Part shown: piece by piece, positions 7,871-16,173 of the stretch | Layout of the letters: every line of letters begins with the position of its first letter | Position numbering within the stretch: position 1 is the stretch's first letter | Source of the DNA: Candidatus Petromonas tenebris | GTDB lineage: Bacteria; Bacillota; Clostridia; Peptostreptococcales; Caminicellaceae | Direction of reading: 5' to 3' | DNA: 35,121 nucleotides | NCBI GenBank assembly: GCA_014236755.1 | Contig: JACCKY010000036.1 | Span: forward strand, 1 to 35,121 | Notes under the pieces: generated by a model | Told to the model about the DNA's origin: nothing | The model's input: only the letters and a program-made list of their open reading frames with translations | Databases searched by the model: none | Position numbers and translations under genes: made by a program

Positions 7871-9799
7871 CTATTTAGTATTAGATTTAGCGTAATTCAA
7901 ATATCCTCCACACTTTAATATTTCCACATCTCTCTTTGAACCTTCAAATATTAGCTTTACAGATACATTTTTACTTTTATTAGTCAATATGATTTCAGTA
8001 TTTTTTTCTAAAGATGAGATGACACCGCTTACTTCAATTTCATCCATCTCATCAAACAACTCATAGTCTTCTTTGTTTTTAAATGTGAAGGGGATTATTC
8101 CCGAATTTACCAAATTTGCCTTATGAATTCTTGCAAAGGATTTTGCAAATACTGCCTTTATGCCGAGATAAAGGGGAACTAAGGCAGCGTGTTCCCTGCT
8201 GGACCCCTGTCCATAGTTTTCACCGCCGATAATAAATCCTCCACCGTATTTCTTTGCTCTTAGATGAAAGTCATCTACAAGGGTTCCAAAACAATATTCA
8301 GAAAGCTTTGGTATGTTAGACCTAAATGGTAGCAGCTTTGCATTTGAAGGCATTATATCATCGGTAGTTATGTTATCTCCTGTTTTTAATAGAACTTTTC
8401 CACCGATACTATCAGTTAGAGAATCGTTAATAGGGAAGGGTTTAATATTTGGTCCCATGATAACCTCAAGACCTTCTCTATTTTCTTTAGGATATATAAA
8501 ATAGTTATCATAAACATCGAACTTTTCAGGAATTTCGACAGTAGGCATATTTCCAAAAGTGGACGGATCAGTAAGATATCCGGTGATTGCCGATACGGCC
8601 GCCGTTTCAGGACTGACCAAATAAACTTCTGCACTATTTGTACCGCATCTGCCCTTGAAGTTTCTATTAAAAGTTCTAAGGGAGATAGCATTTGATTTAG
8701 GAGCCTGACCCATACCGATACATGGACCGCAGGTTGCTTCAAGAATTCTTGCGCCTGATGCTATCAGATCACCAAGGGCTCCGTTTTCCGACATCATTTT
8801 CAATATGTTGCTTGAGCCGGGAGATATTACTAAGCTCACATCTTCATGAACTTTTTTCCCCTTTAGAATCTTAGCGACCTTCATTAAATCTGTGTAGGAG
8901 GAATTAGTGCAACTACCAATAGCCACCTGGTCAATCTTGATTTTGTTCAGCCTGGATATTTCAACAACATTATCGGGACTGTGGGGCATTGCGGTCATGG
9001 GCTCTATATCACTTAAGTCGATTTCTATTTCTTTATCATAAATTGCATCATCGTCTGCAGTTAATGGAACAAAATCCTTTTCTCTCCCTTGCCTTGTTAA
9101 GAAGTCCTTAGTTATATCGTCACTTGGGAAAATTGAGGTTGTAGCTCCAAGTTCGGCTCCCATGTTGGTAATTGTAGCTCTGTCAGTAAGGGACAGTTCT
9201 TTTACACCTTCACCGGAGTATTCAATTATGTAGCCTACTCCGCCTTTAACGCTAAGCTTTTGTAAAATATATAAAATTACATCCTTCGCTGAGACCCAGG
9301 GATTCAGTTTGCCTGTAAGCTGGATATTTAATACTTTAGGAACCTTTAAGTAATAGTAACCCCTAGCCATGGCAACTGCCACATCAAGTCCACCTGAACC
9401 TATACTAAGCATGCCTAAACCGCCGCAGGTAGGAGTATGGCTGTCAGAGCCGATTAATACACCTCCAGGTTTTCCGAATCTTTCTAAATGGAGTTGATGA
9501 CAAATTCCATTGCCCGGCTTAGAGAAAATTATTCCGTATTTTGCTGCAGCAGATTTTATAAACTCATGGTCATCGGCATTTTCAAATCCAGATTGAAGCG
9601 TATTGTGGTCTATATATGCCACCGATAAATCTGTTTTTATATCCTTAATTCCCATGGCCTCAAGCTGAAGGTAGACCATCGTTCCGGTAGAATCCTGGGT
9701 TAAGGTTTGATTAACCTTTACGGAAATTTCATTACCTGCTTTTAGATCGCCAGTCAGTAGATTTTCTTCGAGAATCTTATAAGCTAAGCTTTTACCCAT
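7871..9799 (-). CDS. Aconitate hydratase
   Basis: Isomerises citrate to isocitrate with a [4Fe-4S] cluster. The 642-residue protein has the cluster cysteines in IGSCTNSSY and in CGPCIGMG, the DSHTPTCGGLG active-site segment, and the C-terminal swivel domain with GENYGQGSSREHAAL and FARIHKANLVNSGI. This is the single-chain clostridial/archaeal-type form, shorter than AcnA/AcnB. An open frame continues upstream to 9913, but the extra 38 residues would overlap the promoter. The ATG at 9799 has AAAGGGG about eight bases before it and gives the usual family start (MGKSLAYKILE). It is the first gene of the aconitase-icd-citrate synthase run. A close homoaconitase or isopropylmalate isomerase is less likely given the fused architecture and neighbours. 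Confidence 0.94.
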   Translation of the reverse strand: MGKSLAYKILEENLLTGDLKAGNEISVKVNQTLTQDSTGTMVYLQLEAMGIKDIKTDLSVAYIDHNTLQSGFENADDHEFIKSAAAKYGIIFSKPGNGICHQLHLERFGKPGGVLIGSDSHTPTCGGLGMLSIGSGGLDVAVAMARGYYYLKVPKVLNIQLTGKLNPWVSAKDVILYILQKLSVKGGVGYIIEYSGEGVKELSLTDRATITNMGAELGATTSIFPSDDITKDFLTRQGREKDFVPLTADDDAIYDKEIEIDLSDIEPMTAMPHSPDNVVEISRLNKIKIDQVAIGSCTNSSYTDLMKVAKILKGKKVHEDVSLVISPGSSNILKMMSENGALGDLIASGARILEATCGPCIGMGQAPKSNAISLRTFNRNFKGRCGTNSAEVYLVSPETAAVSAITGYLTDPSTFGNMPTVEIPEKFDVYDNYFIYPKENREGLEVIMGPNIKPFPINDSLTDSIGGKVLLKTGDNITTDDIMPSNAKLLPFRSNIPKLSEYCFGTLVDDFHLRAKKYGGGFIIGGENYGQGSSREHAALVPLYLGIKAVFAKSFARIHKANLVNSGIIPFTFKNKEDYELFDEMDEIEVSGVISSLEKNTEIILTNKSKNVSVKLIFEGSKRDVEILKCGGYLNYAKSNTK

Positions 9800-9842
9800 A
9801 AGAAAGCCCCTTTCAACTTTTAATTTAAATATACGAGAGTTG

Positions 9843-9913
9843 TTGTATACAGTACGCAAAAATAAAATAGTATTATTGCATACAATTATACACCTGTGAA
9901 CATACAGTGTCAA
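9843..9913 (-). promoter_or_regulatory. Consensus promoter and overlapping operator of the aconitase operon
   Basis: On the minus strand TTGACA (9908-9913) and TATAAT (9885-9890) are separated by exactly 17 bases: a perfect housekeeping promoter. Two arms, 9843-9851 and 9877-9885 (TTGTATACA and its partner with one mismatch), form a dyad covering the -10 edge and expected start site, in the style of GntR/FCD operators. Inside it, 9862-9876 reads ATAA-N7-TTAT, the pattern known for the CcpC citrate-sensing LysR regulator of Bacillus. A perfect promoter under such elements implies repression. The protein that binds is not known. Confidence 0.75.
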
Positions 9914-10010
9914 GAAAAAATATTAAGAAATAGTAATATTTTTTAGGAACTTTAAAACATTGTATTAAGATGGATAAAGCAGCTTGATTGCTTTTTTATT
10001 GTTTAGTAGC

Positions 10011-10318
10011 GTGCCCAGCAAAGCTGTAATTTGCTTACTGGCGGAAGTCCAGTCTAGGTAGTCGCCAAGGAGCCTAGTAGCTATAGGACCAATTTAACTG
10101 GAGATAGTTAGGTTGAAGCGTCCTAAAAATGTGCATTTATGGTACTAGCAAAGATGCAGACCGTAACATAAAGTGAATCCTACAGCACTGTTAGAAAAGC
10201 CCGTTAGAGGTGAAAAAAGGAATAATAACACCAGAGACAAAGTTCGAAAACTTCAAGTAAAACTATACTTATCAGCCAAGGAAAAGAAGACGAGAAGATT
10301 CCACGCTTTATATGAATT
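10011..10318 (+). pseudogene. Truncated group II intron: 5' ribozyme part and RT stump
   Basis: The segment opens with GTGCCCAGC, close to the GUGYG start of bacterial group II introns, and continues with structured sequence of the domain I type (for example CTATAGGACCAATTTAACTG and GTTGAAGCGTCCTA). From GTG at 10210 a frame reads ITPETK. One base back at 10242 it continues as VRKLQVKLYLSAKE and RRFHALYE, the N-terminus of an intron-encoded reverse transcriptase, so the gene is frameshifted and then cut off. No reverse-transcriptase motifs, maturase or domain V hairpin follow. It is a dead relic about 310 bases long, in the direction of the efflux operon. The intron call is from recalled family pattern, not a search. 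Confidence 0.6.
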
Positions 10319-10344
10319 GAAGGATATTTAAAGCTATACTGTTA
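10316..10344 (+). repeat. 29-nt sequence shared with 31399-31427
   Basis: These 29 bases, starting ATTGAAGGATATTTA, are identical to 31399-31427; with one mismatch the match extends to 34 bases. They begin exactly where the intron-encoded reading frame stops resembling its family, so they may mark the insertion or deletion junction. The first 15 bases also occur inverted at 31294-31308. Confidence 0.6.
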
Positions 10345-10375
10345 GATTAACTAGCACAAGAGGTTAAATTAATGT

Positions 10376-10435
10376 TTCACAAACACCTTTGATTTCCATC
10401 ACAAAACTATCACAAAACTTATATAAAATGATATT
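10376..10435 (+). promoter_or_regulatory. 11-bp tandem repeats: probable OmpR-family operator and promoter of the efflux operon
   Basis: ATCACAAAACT occurs twice with no gap (10398-10408, 10409-10419). A weaker copy (TTCACAAACAC) starts at 10376, exactly 22 bases upstream, so it is in phase. Direct repeats with an 11-bp period are what OmpR/PhoB-family dimers bind. AATGATATT at 10427-10435 may contain the -10 region. A near-identical arrangement occurs at 16174-16215. The regulator encoded at 15390-16073 is the obvious candidate. Confidence 0.6.
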
Positions 10436-10499
10436 AAGTTGTTTTCAGCTTGCCATGTGAATTATAAGCATAATCAATTTAAAGACGGGAGAGATTGTG

Positions 10500-12074
10500 A
10501 TGCAGCCAAAAATTAAATATGGTTTATTTATTTTAGCATTTTTATTAATAGGCTTCTTTACTTATGTAACAGTTTTTTCAGAGGATAAGGATGAGGAAAA
10601 GAAAGGGACAAATTATGCACAAGCACAAGTTAGAAGAGGAGATATTAAGGTTTCTGCTAGTGCTTCTGGAAACATAGAAGCAAGTACTAAAAAGAATATA
10701 AAAGCACTTGAAAATGGTATTGTAGATAGTATTTTTGTTAGAGAGGGTGAGTTTGTAGAAGAAGGTGACCTTCTTATGACCTTTGAAAGTGATACTGAAA
10801 CTGTAGAAATTGAACGAGCAAAACTTGATTTAAGACTGGAAGAAGACAATCTTAAAGAGCTAAAGAGTGACTTGGATAATCTTAAAATATATGCAAATAC
10901 ATCTGGCTATATTGGAGATATTTCAGCTGAAGTTGGAGATGAGTTATCAAAGGGATACGTATTATCTACAATTACAGATAATTCCAAGGTCGAAATATCG
11001 GGTTTTTTAAATAAAGGACAGATAGGAAATATTAAAATTGGAGATAAGGCTGAAGTTGCAGTTTCTGAATACATGCAGGTTTTTGAAGGAAAAGTAACTG
11101 ATATTAAACAAAATCCCATTACAGATAGTACGGGAGCTATTTTATATAAAATAACTGTAGAAGTAGATAACCCAGGTGCATTAACTGAGGAAATAAAAGG
11201 GATTGTCACTGTAAAAAATAGTAAAGGAAGATTTTCTTCAGTTAATGAGTCCAATTTTACAATTAAGACTATAGATGAAATAATACTGAAAACTGATGGA
11301 GAGTTAAAAGAATTATATATAGATTCTGGTGATTATGTTGAAAAAGGAGACTTATTAGCTGTACTTGAAAATAAAAGCCTTCAGAATGAAATAGATAACA
11401 CTAAAATTCTAATTGAACAAAAACAGCTTGAATTAACTGAAAAACTGAAAAATGCAGATGATTTAGCTGTATATGCACCTATAAGTGGAACTGTCACTGA
11501 GATAAGTGTTACAGAAGGTGAGCGTGTAGGTGAAAACTCTACGGTTGCAGTAATTTCAGATTTAAGCAACCTTCAAATAGTTATACCTATAGATGAACTA
11601 GACATAAATAAAGTTGAAGTAGGACAAAAGGCTATAGTTACAGTAGATGCAGTACCGGATGTTGTATTTAATGCAGAGGTTTCAAAGATAGCATTAGAAG
11701 GGGAAGTAAGTAATGGAGTTGCTACATTTGATGTAACCCTTTCATTAAAAGAAATGGATGGATTAAAGCCAGGGATGTCAGCTAATGGAGAAATATCTAT
11801 AGAATCTAAGAAGAATGTTCTATTACTACCTATCGAAGCTATTCAGCAGAGACAAGGAAGGAAAATTGTATTAGTTAAAAATGACAGTGGAGAGCCACAA
11901 GCGGTCCAAATCAAATTAGGTTTAGTTTCCGAAGACTTTGTAGAAATAACTGAGGGATTAAAGGAAGGAGATATCGTATTATACCCTGTTACAAGCAGCA
12001 GTACCCAAAGAAATTTCCCTAGAGGAATGGGTATGATAGGAATAGGTGGTGGCGGTAGACCTCAGAGATCCTGA
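10500..12074 (+). CDS. HlyD/MacA-type efflux adaptor (YknX-like)
   Basis: A membrane-anchored adaptor for an ABC efflux pump, 524 residues. One N-terminal transmembrane segment (about 6-27) is followed by a long outside part. It has two biotinyl-lipoyl-like halves: one around GEFVEEGDLLMTFE with a short helical hairpin, ending NTSGYIGDISAEVGDEL, and a second around GDYVEKGDLLAVLE with a hairpin, ending PISGTVTEISVTEGERV. Beta-barrel and membrane-proximal domains follow (IDELDINKVEVGQKAIV, LKPGMSANGEISI, KEGDIVLYPV). Most family members have one such lipoyl unit, so the doubling is notable. The frame could open at GTG 10497, but ATG 10500 sits six bases after GGGAGAG. It is first in an operon with the ABC ATPase and permease. 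Substrates of YknXYZ/MacAB pumps include peptides, toxins and antibiotics; none can be assigned here. Confidence 0.9.
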   Translation: MQPKIKYGLFILAFLLIGFFTYVTVFSEDKDEEKKGTNYAQAQVRRGDIKVSASASGNIEASTKKNIKALENGIVDSIFVREGEFVEEGDLLMTFESDTETVEIERAKLDLRLEEDNLKELKSDLDNLKIYANTSGYIGDISAEVGDELSKGYVLSTITDNSKVEISGFLNKGQIGNIKIGDKAEVAVSEYMQVFEGKVTDIKQNPITDSTGAILYKITVEVDNPGALTEEIKGIVTVKNSKGRFSSVNESNFTIKTIDEIILKTDGELKELYIDSGDYVEKGDLLAVLENKSLQNEIDNTKILIEQKQLELTEKLKNADDLAVYAPISGTVTEISVTEGERVGENSTVAVISDLSNLQIVIPIDELDINKVEVGQKAIVTVDAVPDVVFNAEVSKIALEGEVSNGVATFDVTLSLKEMDGLKPGMSANGEISIESKKNVLLLPIEAIQQRQGRKIVLVKNDSGEPQAVQIKLGLVSEDFVEITEGLKEGDIVLYPVTSSSTQRNFPRGMGMIGIGGGGRPQRS

Positions 12075-12092
12075 TGGAGGGGGGGACAGTAA

Positions 12093-12767
12093 ATGATAAA
12101 AATAGTGGATGTAACAAAGACATATAATACTGGGAAAGTAAAGTTTCAAGCTCTCAAAGGTGTTTCTTTAGATATTGAGAAGGGAGAATTTGTAGCTATA
12201 ATTGGTCCAAGTGGCTCAGGAAAATCCACTCTTATGAATATTATTGGTTGTTTGGATTTGCCTACTACCGGCAAGTATTATTTTGAGGATAAAGAGATAA
12301 ATAATTATAGAGAAAATCAATTAGCAGATATTAGAAATAAAAAGATAGGCTTTATTTTTCAAAAGTTTAACCTTCTTTCTAATCTTAATACATTAGAAAA
12401 TGTTGAGTTACCTTTAATATACAGGGGGATGGATGAAAAACAAAGAAAGGAAAAGGCTTTAAAGCTGCTACAGAATGTTGGGTTAAGCAATCATCTGAAT
12501 CATACACCTTCAGAATTATCTGGTGGTCAACAGCAAAGGGTAGCTATTGCCAGAGCTTTGGCTGGAGAGCCGCAGATTATTTTAGCTGATGAGCCCACTG
12601 GTAACTTAGATACTAAATCAGGTAAAGAAGTCCTGTCAATTTTAAAAGAGTTAAATAGAAAAGGAACAACAATAATCCTAATCACCCATGATATGGAAGT
12701 CGCTGAGAGTGCTAAACGAATAGTAACCATCAGAGATGGATTGATTCTTGAAGAGAGGGTGGTATAA
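12093..12767 (+). CDS. MacB/YknY-type ABC transporter ATPase
   Basis: The 224-residue nucleotide-binding subunit that powers the neighbouring permease. It has Walker A GPSGSGKST, Q-loop in IFQKFNLL, signature LSGGQQQRVAIARAL, Walker B IILADEPTGNLD and the switch His in LITHD. The length and the NIIGCLDLPTTG segment after Walker A are typical of the LolD/MacB/FtsE-like ATPase group. The start ATG is preceded by GGAGGGGGGGACAG. It begins 18 bases after the adaptor gene and ends one base before the permease start, so the three genes should be co-translated. Confidence 0.95.
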   Translation: MIKIVDVTKTYNTGKVKFQALKGVSLDIEKGEFVAIIGPSGSGKSTLMNIIGCLDLPTTGKYYFEDKEINNYRENQLADIRNKKIGFIFQKFNLLSNLNTLENVELPLIYRGMDEKQRKEKALKLLQNVGLSNHLNHTPSELSGGQQQRVAIARALAGEPQIILADEPTGNLDTKSGKEVLSILKELNRKGTTIILITHDMEVAESAKRIVTIRDGLILEERVV

Positions 12768-12768
12768 T

Positions 12769-13941
12769 ATGGATTTTAAGATGGCTATTAAAGTAGCCCT
12801 TAAAAATATTAGAACAAATAAGATGCGGACTTTTTTGACTATGCTCGGAATAATAATTGGGGTATCTGCTGTAATTATACTGGTGTCTGTGGCTCAAGGA
12901 ACAACAGAAAATATTACAAAGCGTATAGAAAGTTTGGGCACAAACTTATTAAGCATATCGATTAGAGGTAGAGGAACGGAAGATTCGATAAGTATGGAGG
13001 AAATAGAAAAATTAAAAAACAAAAAGGGTATTGATAGTGTAGCCCCAGTTGTAAATGGAAATGTTACTGTAAAATATGAAACAGAGACTATGGATGTTAC
13101 ACTAGAAGGTGTTGATCAAAATTACTCAAACGTTAGGAATCATCATTCGGAATATGGAAGGGCTATCAATCCAATTGATGTTGAGTATAGACAAAAAATA
13201 GTGCTCCTTGGTTCAGAGGTTAAAAACGAGTTATTTGGAGATGCAAATCCAATAGGTGAAAAAATACAAATAAATGGAAACGATTTTAAGGTAGTAGGTG
13301 TGTTGGAAGAAAAAGGAAGCTCTTTAGGTGGCAACAATGACGAAAAGATACTTATACCAATATCAACTGCTCAAAGATTTTTAAGAACGACTGGGATTAG
13401 AAACATATATATTCAAGCAACAAGTGCTGATATTGTAGAAGATGTACAAGTGGAAGTAGAGAATTTCTTACTAAAAAAGTTTAATAATGATGAAGATGCA
13501 TATAGAGTATTTAATCAAGCTGAAATGTTATCCACTATGGGAGAAGTAACAAATAATATGACTATGATGCTAGGTGGAATTGCTGCGATTTCATTATTAG
13601 TTGGAGGCATAGGAATAATGAATATAATGCTAGTATCTGTTACTGAAAGAACGAGAGAAATTGGAATTAGAAAAGCTATAGGAGCTAAGAGAAAGGATAT
13701 ACTAATTCAATTTTTATTAGAATCCGCAGTTATAAGTGGGCTTGGGGGATTGATTGGAGTACTTTTAGGTATAGGCGGAAGCGATTTGATCACAAGATTT
13801 TTTAGCCTAAATACTAAAATATCGCCCTTTATATTAATAATATCCTATTCTTTTTCTATTATAGTAGGAATGTTTTTTGGAATATATCCGGCAAGTAAAG
13901 CTTCAAAGCTTAAACCGGTTGATGCCCTTAGATTTGAATAA
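12769..13941 (+). CDS. MacB/YknZ-type ABC transporter permease (FtsX family)
   Basis: A membrane subunit of 390 residues in the MacB topology: a first transmembrane segment (TFLTMLGIIIGVSAVIILV), a large extracellular MacB_PCD domain (about 50-240), then three C-terminal segments in the FtsX domain (MLGGIAAISLLVGGIGIMNI, SAVISGLGGLIGVLLGIG, LIISYSFSIIVGMFFG) and the conserved tail YPASKASKLKPVDALRFE. A TTG start at 12748 is possible, but ATG 12769 has GAGGGTGG at good spacing. Together with the adaptor and ATPase it forms a tripartite-like exporter. In Gram-positive cells it would act on substrates at the outer face of the membrane. It is followed directly by a strong terminator. Confidence 0.95.
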   Translation: MDFKMAIKVALKNIRTNKMRTFLTMLGIIIGVSAVIILVSVAQGTTENITKRIESLGTNLLSISIRGRGTEDSISMEEIEKLKNKKGIDSVAPVVNGNVTVKYETETMDVTLEGVDQNYSNVRNHHSEYGRAINPIDVEYRQKIVLLGSEVKNELFGDANPIGEKIQINGNDFKVVGVLEEKGSSLGGNNDEKILIPISTAQRFLRTTGIRNIYIQATSADIVEDVQVEVENFLLKKFNNDEDAYRVFNQAEMLSTMGEVTNNMTMMLGGIAAISLLVGGIGIMNIMLVSVTERTREIGIRKAIGAKRKDILIQFLLESAVISGLGGLIGVLLGIGGSDLITRFFSLNTKISPFILIISYSFSIIVGMFFGIYPASKASKLKPVDALRFE

Positions 13942-13950
13942 AAGCAACAA

Positions 13951-13992
13951 AAAAACACTAGTTAAGTCTTTATATTCTTAACTAGTGTTTTT
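13951..13992. terminator. Strong bidirectional terminator
   Basis: A perfect 16-bp stem (13951-13966 with 13977-13992) with a ten-base loop, an A-run on the left and a T-run on the right. It ends the efflux operon on the plus strand and the kinase gene on the minus strand. The stop codon of the kinase gene (13982-13984) lies inside the stem. Confidence 0.92.
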
Positions 13993-15388
13993 TTATTTCA
14001 ATCCATACTGTTGTGCCCTTGCTTACCTCACTCTCAATTCCATAGTTGAAATTATGAGCATCTAAAATATTCTTTACAATAGCCATTCCAAGACCTGTGC
14101 CGCTACTATCTCTTTGCCTTGACTTATCAACCTTATAAAACCTATCCCAAATATAGGGCAAGTCTTCCTTTGGGATACCTTTACCCTCATCTGATATTTC
14201 TATTTTTATCATATTTTGTAAATTCATTACTTTTACAATAACTTTGTCATTTTCAAAAGAGTGATTTATTGAATTGTTAATTAAATTATAAAAAACTTGA
14301 TACATTTTATTTTTATCGGCATAAATTATTGTATTGTCATCATCAATATTTACATCTATACTTATATTTTTTTTCATTGCAAGAAATTCCAGCTTTTCCT
14401 TTACATTATTTATTACTTCTATTATATAAAACTCAGTAAACTCAGGTTTTGAAAAACCTGCTTCCATCTTAGACAGATAGAGGATATCTTCAACCATATT
14501 ATTTAATCTATCGCTTTCATCAATAATTATATCCAAGTATTCTTTTTTACTTTCTTCGCTAATATCGATGTCTTTGATAACTTCACTATAGGCTTTGATT
14601 AAACTAATAGGAGTTTTGAGTTCGTGGGATATATTGGCAATAAATTCTCTTCTCAGTTTTTCAGTTTGTCCCAGCTTTAAAGCCATATTGTTTATGGATT
14701 CCCCTAATGTACCTAATTCATCTTTTGTATCCACATGAACACCAGCTGTAAAATCTCCTTTGGCTATCTTTTTCGATGCTTCTATAATACTTAAAATAGG
14801 TTTTGTAAAGTACCTGGAAAATGCTAAAGCAAGAGCAGTAGCAATTATAATAGATAATAGTGATATTATAGATAACTGTTTTTTTAGTATGTATACTGTT
14901 TCTTCTATTGGTGCTAACGGAGAAGTCAGTACTACATTACCAACAAGTTCATTATTGTTAATAATAGGAACCTTAACTAAGATAAAAGGTGCTGGTGAGT
15001 GCAGCATTCGTTTTGACATTATTAAAGTTTCTGTTTTAAAGGGTGCATTGCTTTTATCTAGTTTAATATCAGGGACTTTTATATTTCTTCTTTCGTTTCG
15101 GATAGTCATATTAGTGTATATCAGCTCATTAGAGCTATCATAAATAAAAACTATGGCGTTAAAAGAAGTTTTAAAAGATTCAATTTCATCTTTAATGTTT
15201 TGAGCAATATTTTGATTATTTTCTAAAAAAAGTGAACTGATTACTTTACCTTTATCTATTAAAGAGTTTTTTCTTTCTGATATATAAAATTGTTTTAGCA
15301 AACCTACTTGAAAAATCCATAGGAGAAGAATAATTATAAGAACTAGGGATGTAATACCTAACCATAATTTACTTAATATACTCTTCAT
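13982..15388 (-). CDS. Membrane sensor histidine kinase
   Basis: A 468-residue kinase. It has a transmembrane segment near the N-terminus (about 10-32), an extracellular sensor region of about 130 residues, a second transmembrane segment (about 168-190), a HAMP linker (SRYFTKPILSIIEASKKIAKGDF), a HisKA helix with FIANISHELKTP (phospho-acceptor His255) and a HATPase domain with the N box (FYNLINNSINHS), G1 (DEGKGIP) and G2 (GTGLGMAI). The start ATG has AAGGTGG eight bases upstream. It begins one base after its response regulator and converges on the efflux operon, whose upstream repeats suggest the pair controls that pump, as in antimicrobial-sensing systems of Firmicutes. The ligand is unknown. 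Confidence 0.94.
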   Translation of the reverse strand: MKSILSKLWLGITSLVLIIILLLWIFQVGLLKQFYISERKNSLIDKGKVISSLFLENNQNIAQNIKDEIESFKTSFNAIVFIYDSSNELIYTNMTIRNERRNIKVPDIKLDKSNAPFKTETLIMSKRMLHSPAPFILVKVPIINNNELVGNVVLTSPLAPIEETVYILKKQLSIISLLSIIIATALALAFSRYFTKPILSIIEASKKIAKGDFTAGVHVDTKDELGTLGESINNMALKLGQTEKLRREFIANISHELKTPISLIKAYSEVIKDIDISEESKKEYLDIIIDESDRLNNMVEDILYLSKMEAGFSKPEFTEFYIIEVINNVKEKLEFLAMKKNISIDVNIDDDNTIIYADKNKMYQVFYNLINNSINHSFENDKVIVKVMNLQNMIKIEISDEGKGIPKEDLPYIWDRFYKVDKSRQRDSSGTGLGMAIVKNILDAHNFNYGIESEVSKGTTVWIEIKKH

Positions 15389-15389
15389 A

Positions 15390-16073
15390 TTATTTTTCCA
15401 CCTTGAACTTATAACCTGTGCCCCATACGGTCTGTATATATTTTTTATGTTTTCTAAGTTTTTCTCTTAACTGTTTAATATGGGTGTCTACAGTTCTTGC
15501 ATCTCCTAAAAAGTTATATCCCCACACATTGTTTAATAGCTGTTCTCTTGAAAAAACTGTATTTTGATTTTTAACTAAAAAGCATAGAAGCTCATATTCC
15601 TTTGGAGTTAAATTAATCTCTTCATTATCTAAAAAGACTTGTCTGGATTTAGGCATTAAGCTAAGAGCGCCTGCTTTTAAAACATCGGTTGACACGTTTT
15701 CAAAGCATGAACTTCTCCTGATGACTGCCTTTATTCTTGCAATCATTTCTTTGGGGCTGAAGGGTTTTGTTATATAATCATCAACGCCAAGTTCAAATCC
15801 GAATAATTTGTCATATTCTTCTCCCCGGGCTGAAAGCATAATAATAGGAACTGATGATTCTTCTCTTATTTTTCGTAGAACCGTCCACCCGTCAATTTTA
15901 GGCATCATAACATCTAATATTATAAGTGAAGGTTTGGAAACATTAAATTTTTTTAGTGCCTCTTCTCCATCACAGGCTTCCTCTGTGGAAAAACCTTCTT
16001 TTTCAAGATATATTTTAATGACATTTCTTATTTTAGCTTCATCATCAACTATAAGTATTTTTGTATTATTCAA
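15390..16073 (-). CDS. OmpR/PhoB-family response regulator
   Basis: A DNA-binding response regulator of 227 residues: receiver domain (Asp10/Asp11, phospho-acceptor Asp54 in ILDVMMPKIDG, Lys in YITKPFSPKEM) and a C-terminal winged helix (LTPKEYELLCFLVKNQNTVF, then ARTVDTHIKQLREKL and VWGTGYKF). The frame remains open to ATG codons at 16088 and 16097, but these lack a good ribosome site. TTG at 16073 has GGGAG eight bases before it and gives the usual short lead before the first strand (MNNTKILIVDDE), so I prefer it; the ATG at 16088 is the main alternative. It is co-transcribed with the kinase. Probable targets are the 11-bp tandem repeats at 10398 and 16174. Confidence 0.93.
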   Translation of the reverse strand: MNNTKILIVDDEAKIRNVIKIYLEKEGFSTEEACDGEEALKKFNVSKPSLIILDVMMPKIDGWTVLRKIREESSVPIIMLSARGEEYDKLFGFELGVDDYITKPFSPKEMIARIKAVIRRSSCFENVSTDVLKAGALSLMPKSRQVFLDNEEINLTPKEYELLCFLVKNQNTVFSREQLLNNVWGYNFLGDARTVDTHIKQLREKLRKHKKYIQTVWGTGYKFKVEK

Positions 16074-16173
16074 AGTTATCACTCCCATATAACCCAATTA
16101 TAAAATTATAATAACACACAAATATCTATTAAATCGATACTATAATAAATTTTCAATCAAAGTACACAGATTC

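Noticed and set aside
9800-9913. 38-residue extension of aconitase
   Set aside because: It overlaps the -10, -35 and dyad sequences, has no ribosome site, and aconitases begin near MGKSLAYK.
10011-10200. RNase P RNA, tmRNA or another house-keeping RNA
   Set aside because: No matching core motifs; the downstream reverse-transcriptase-like codons and GTG start favour a group II intron relic.
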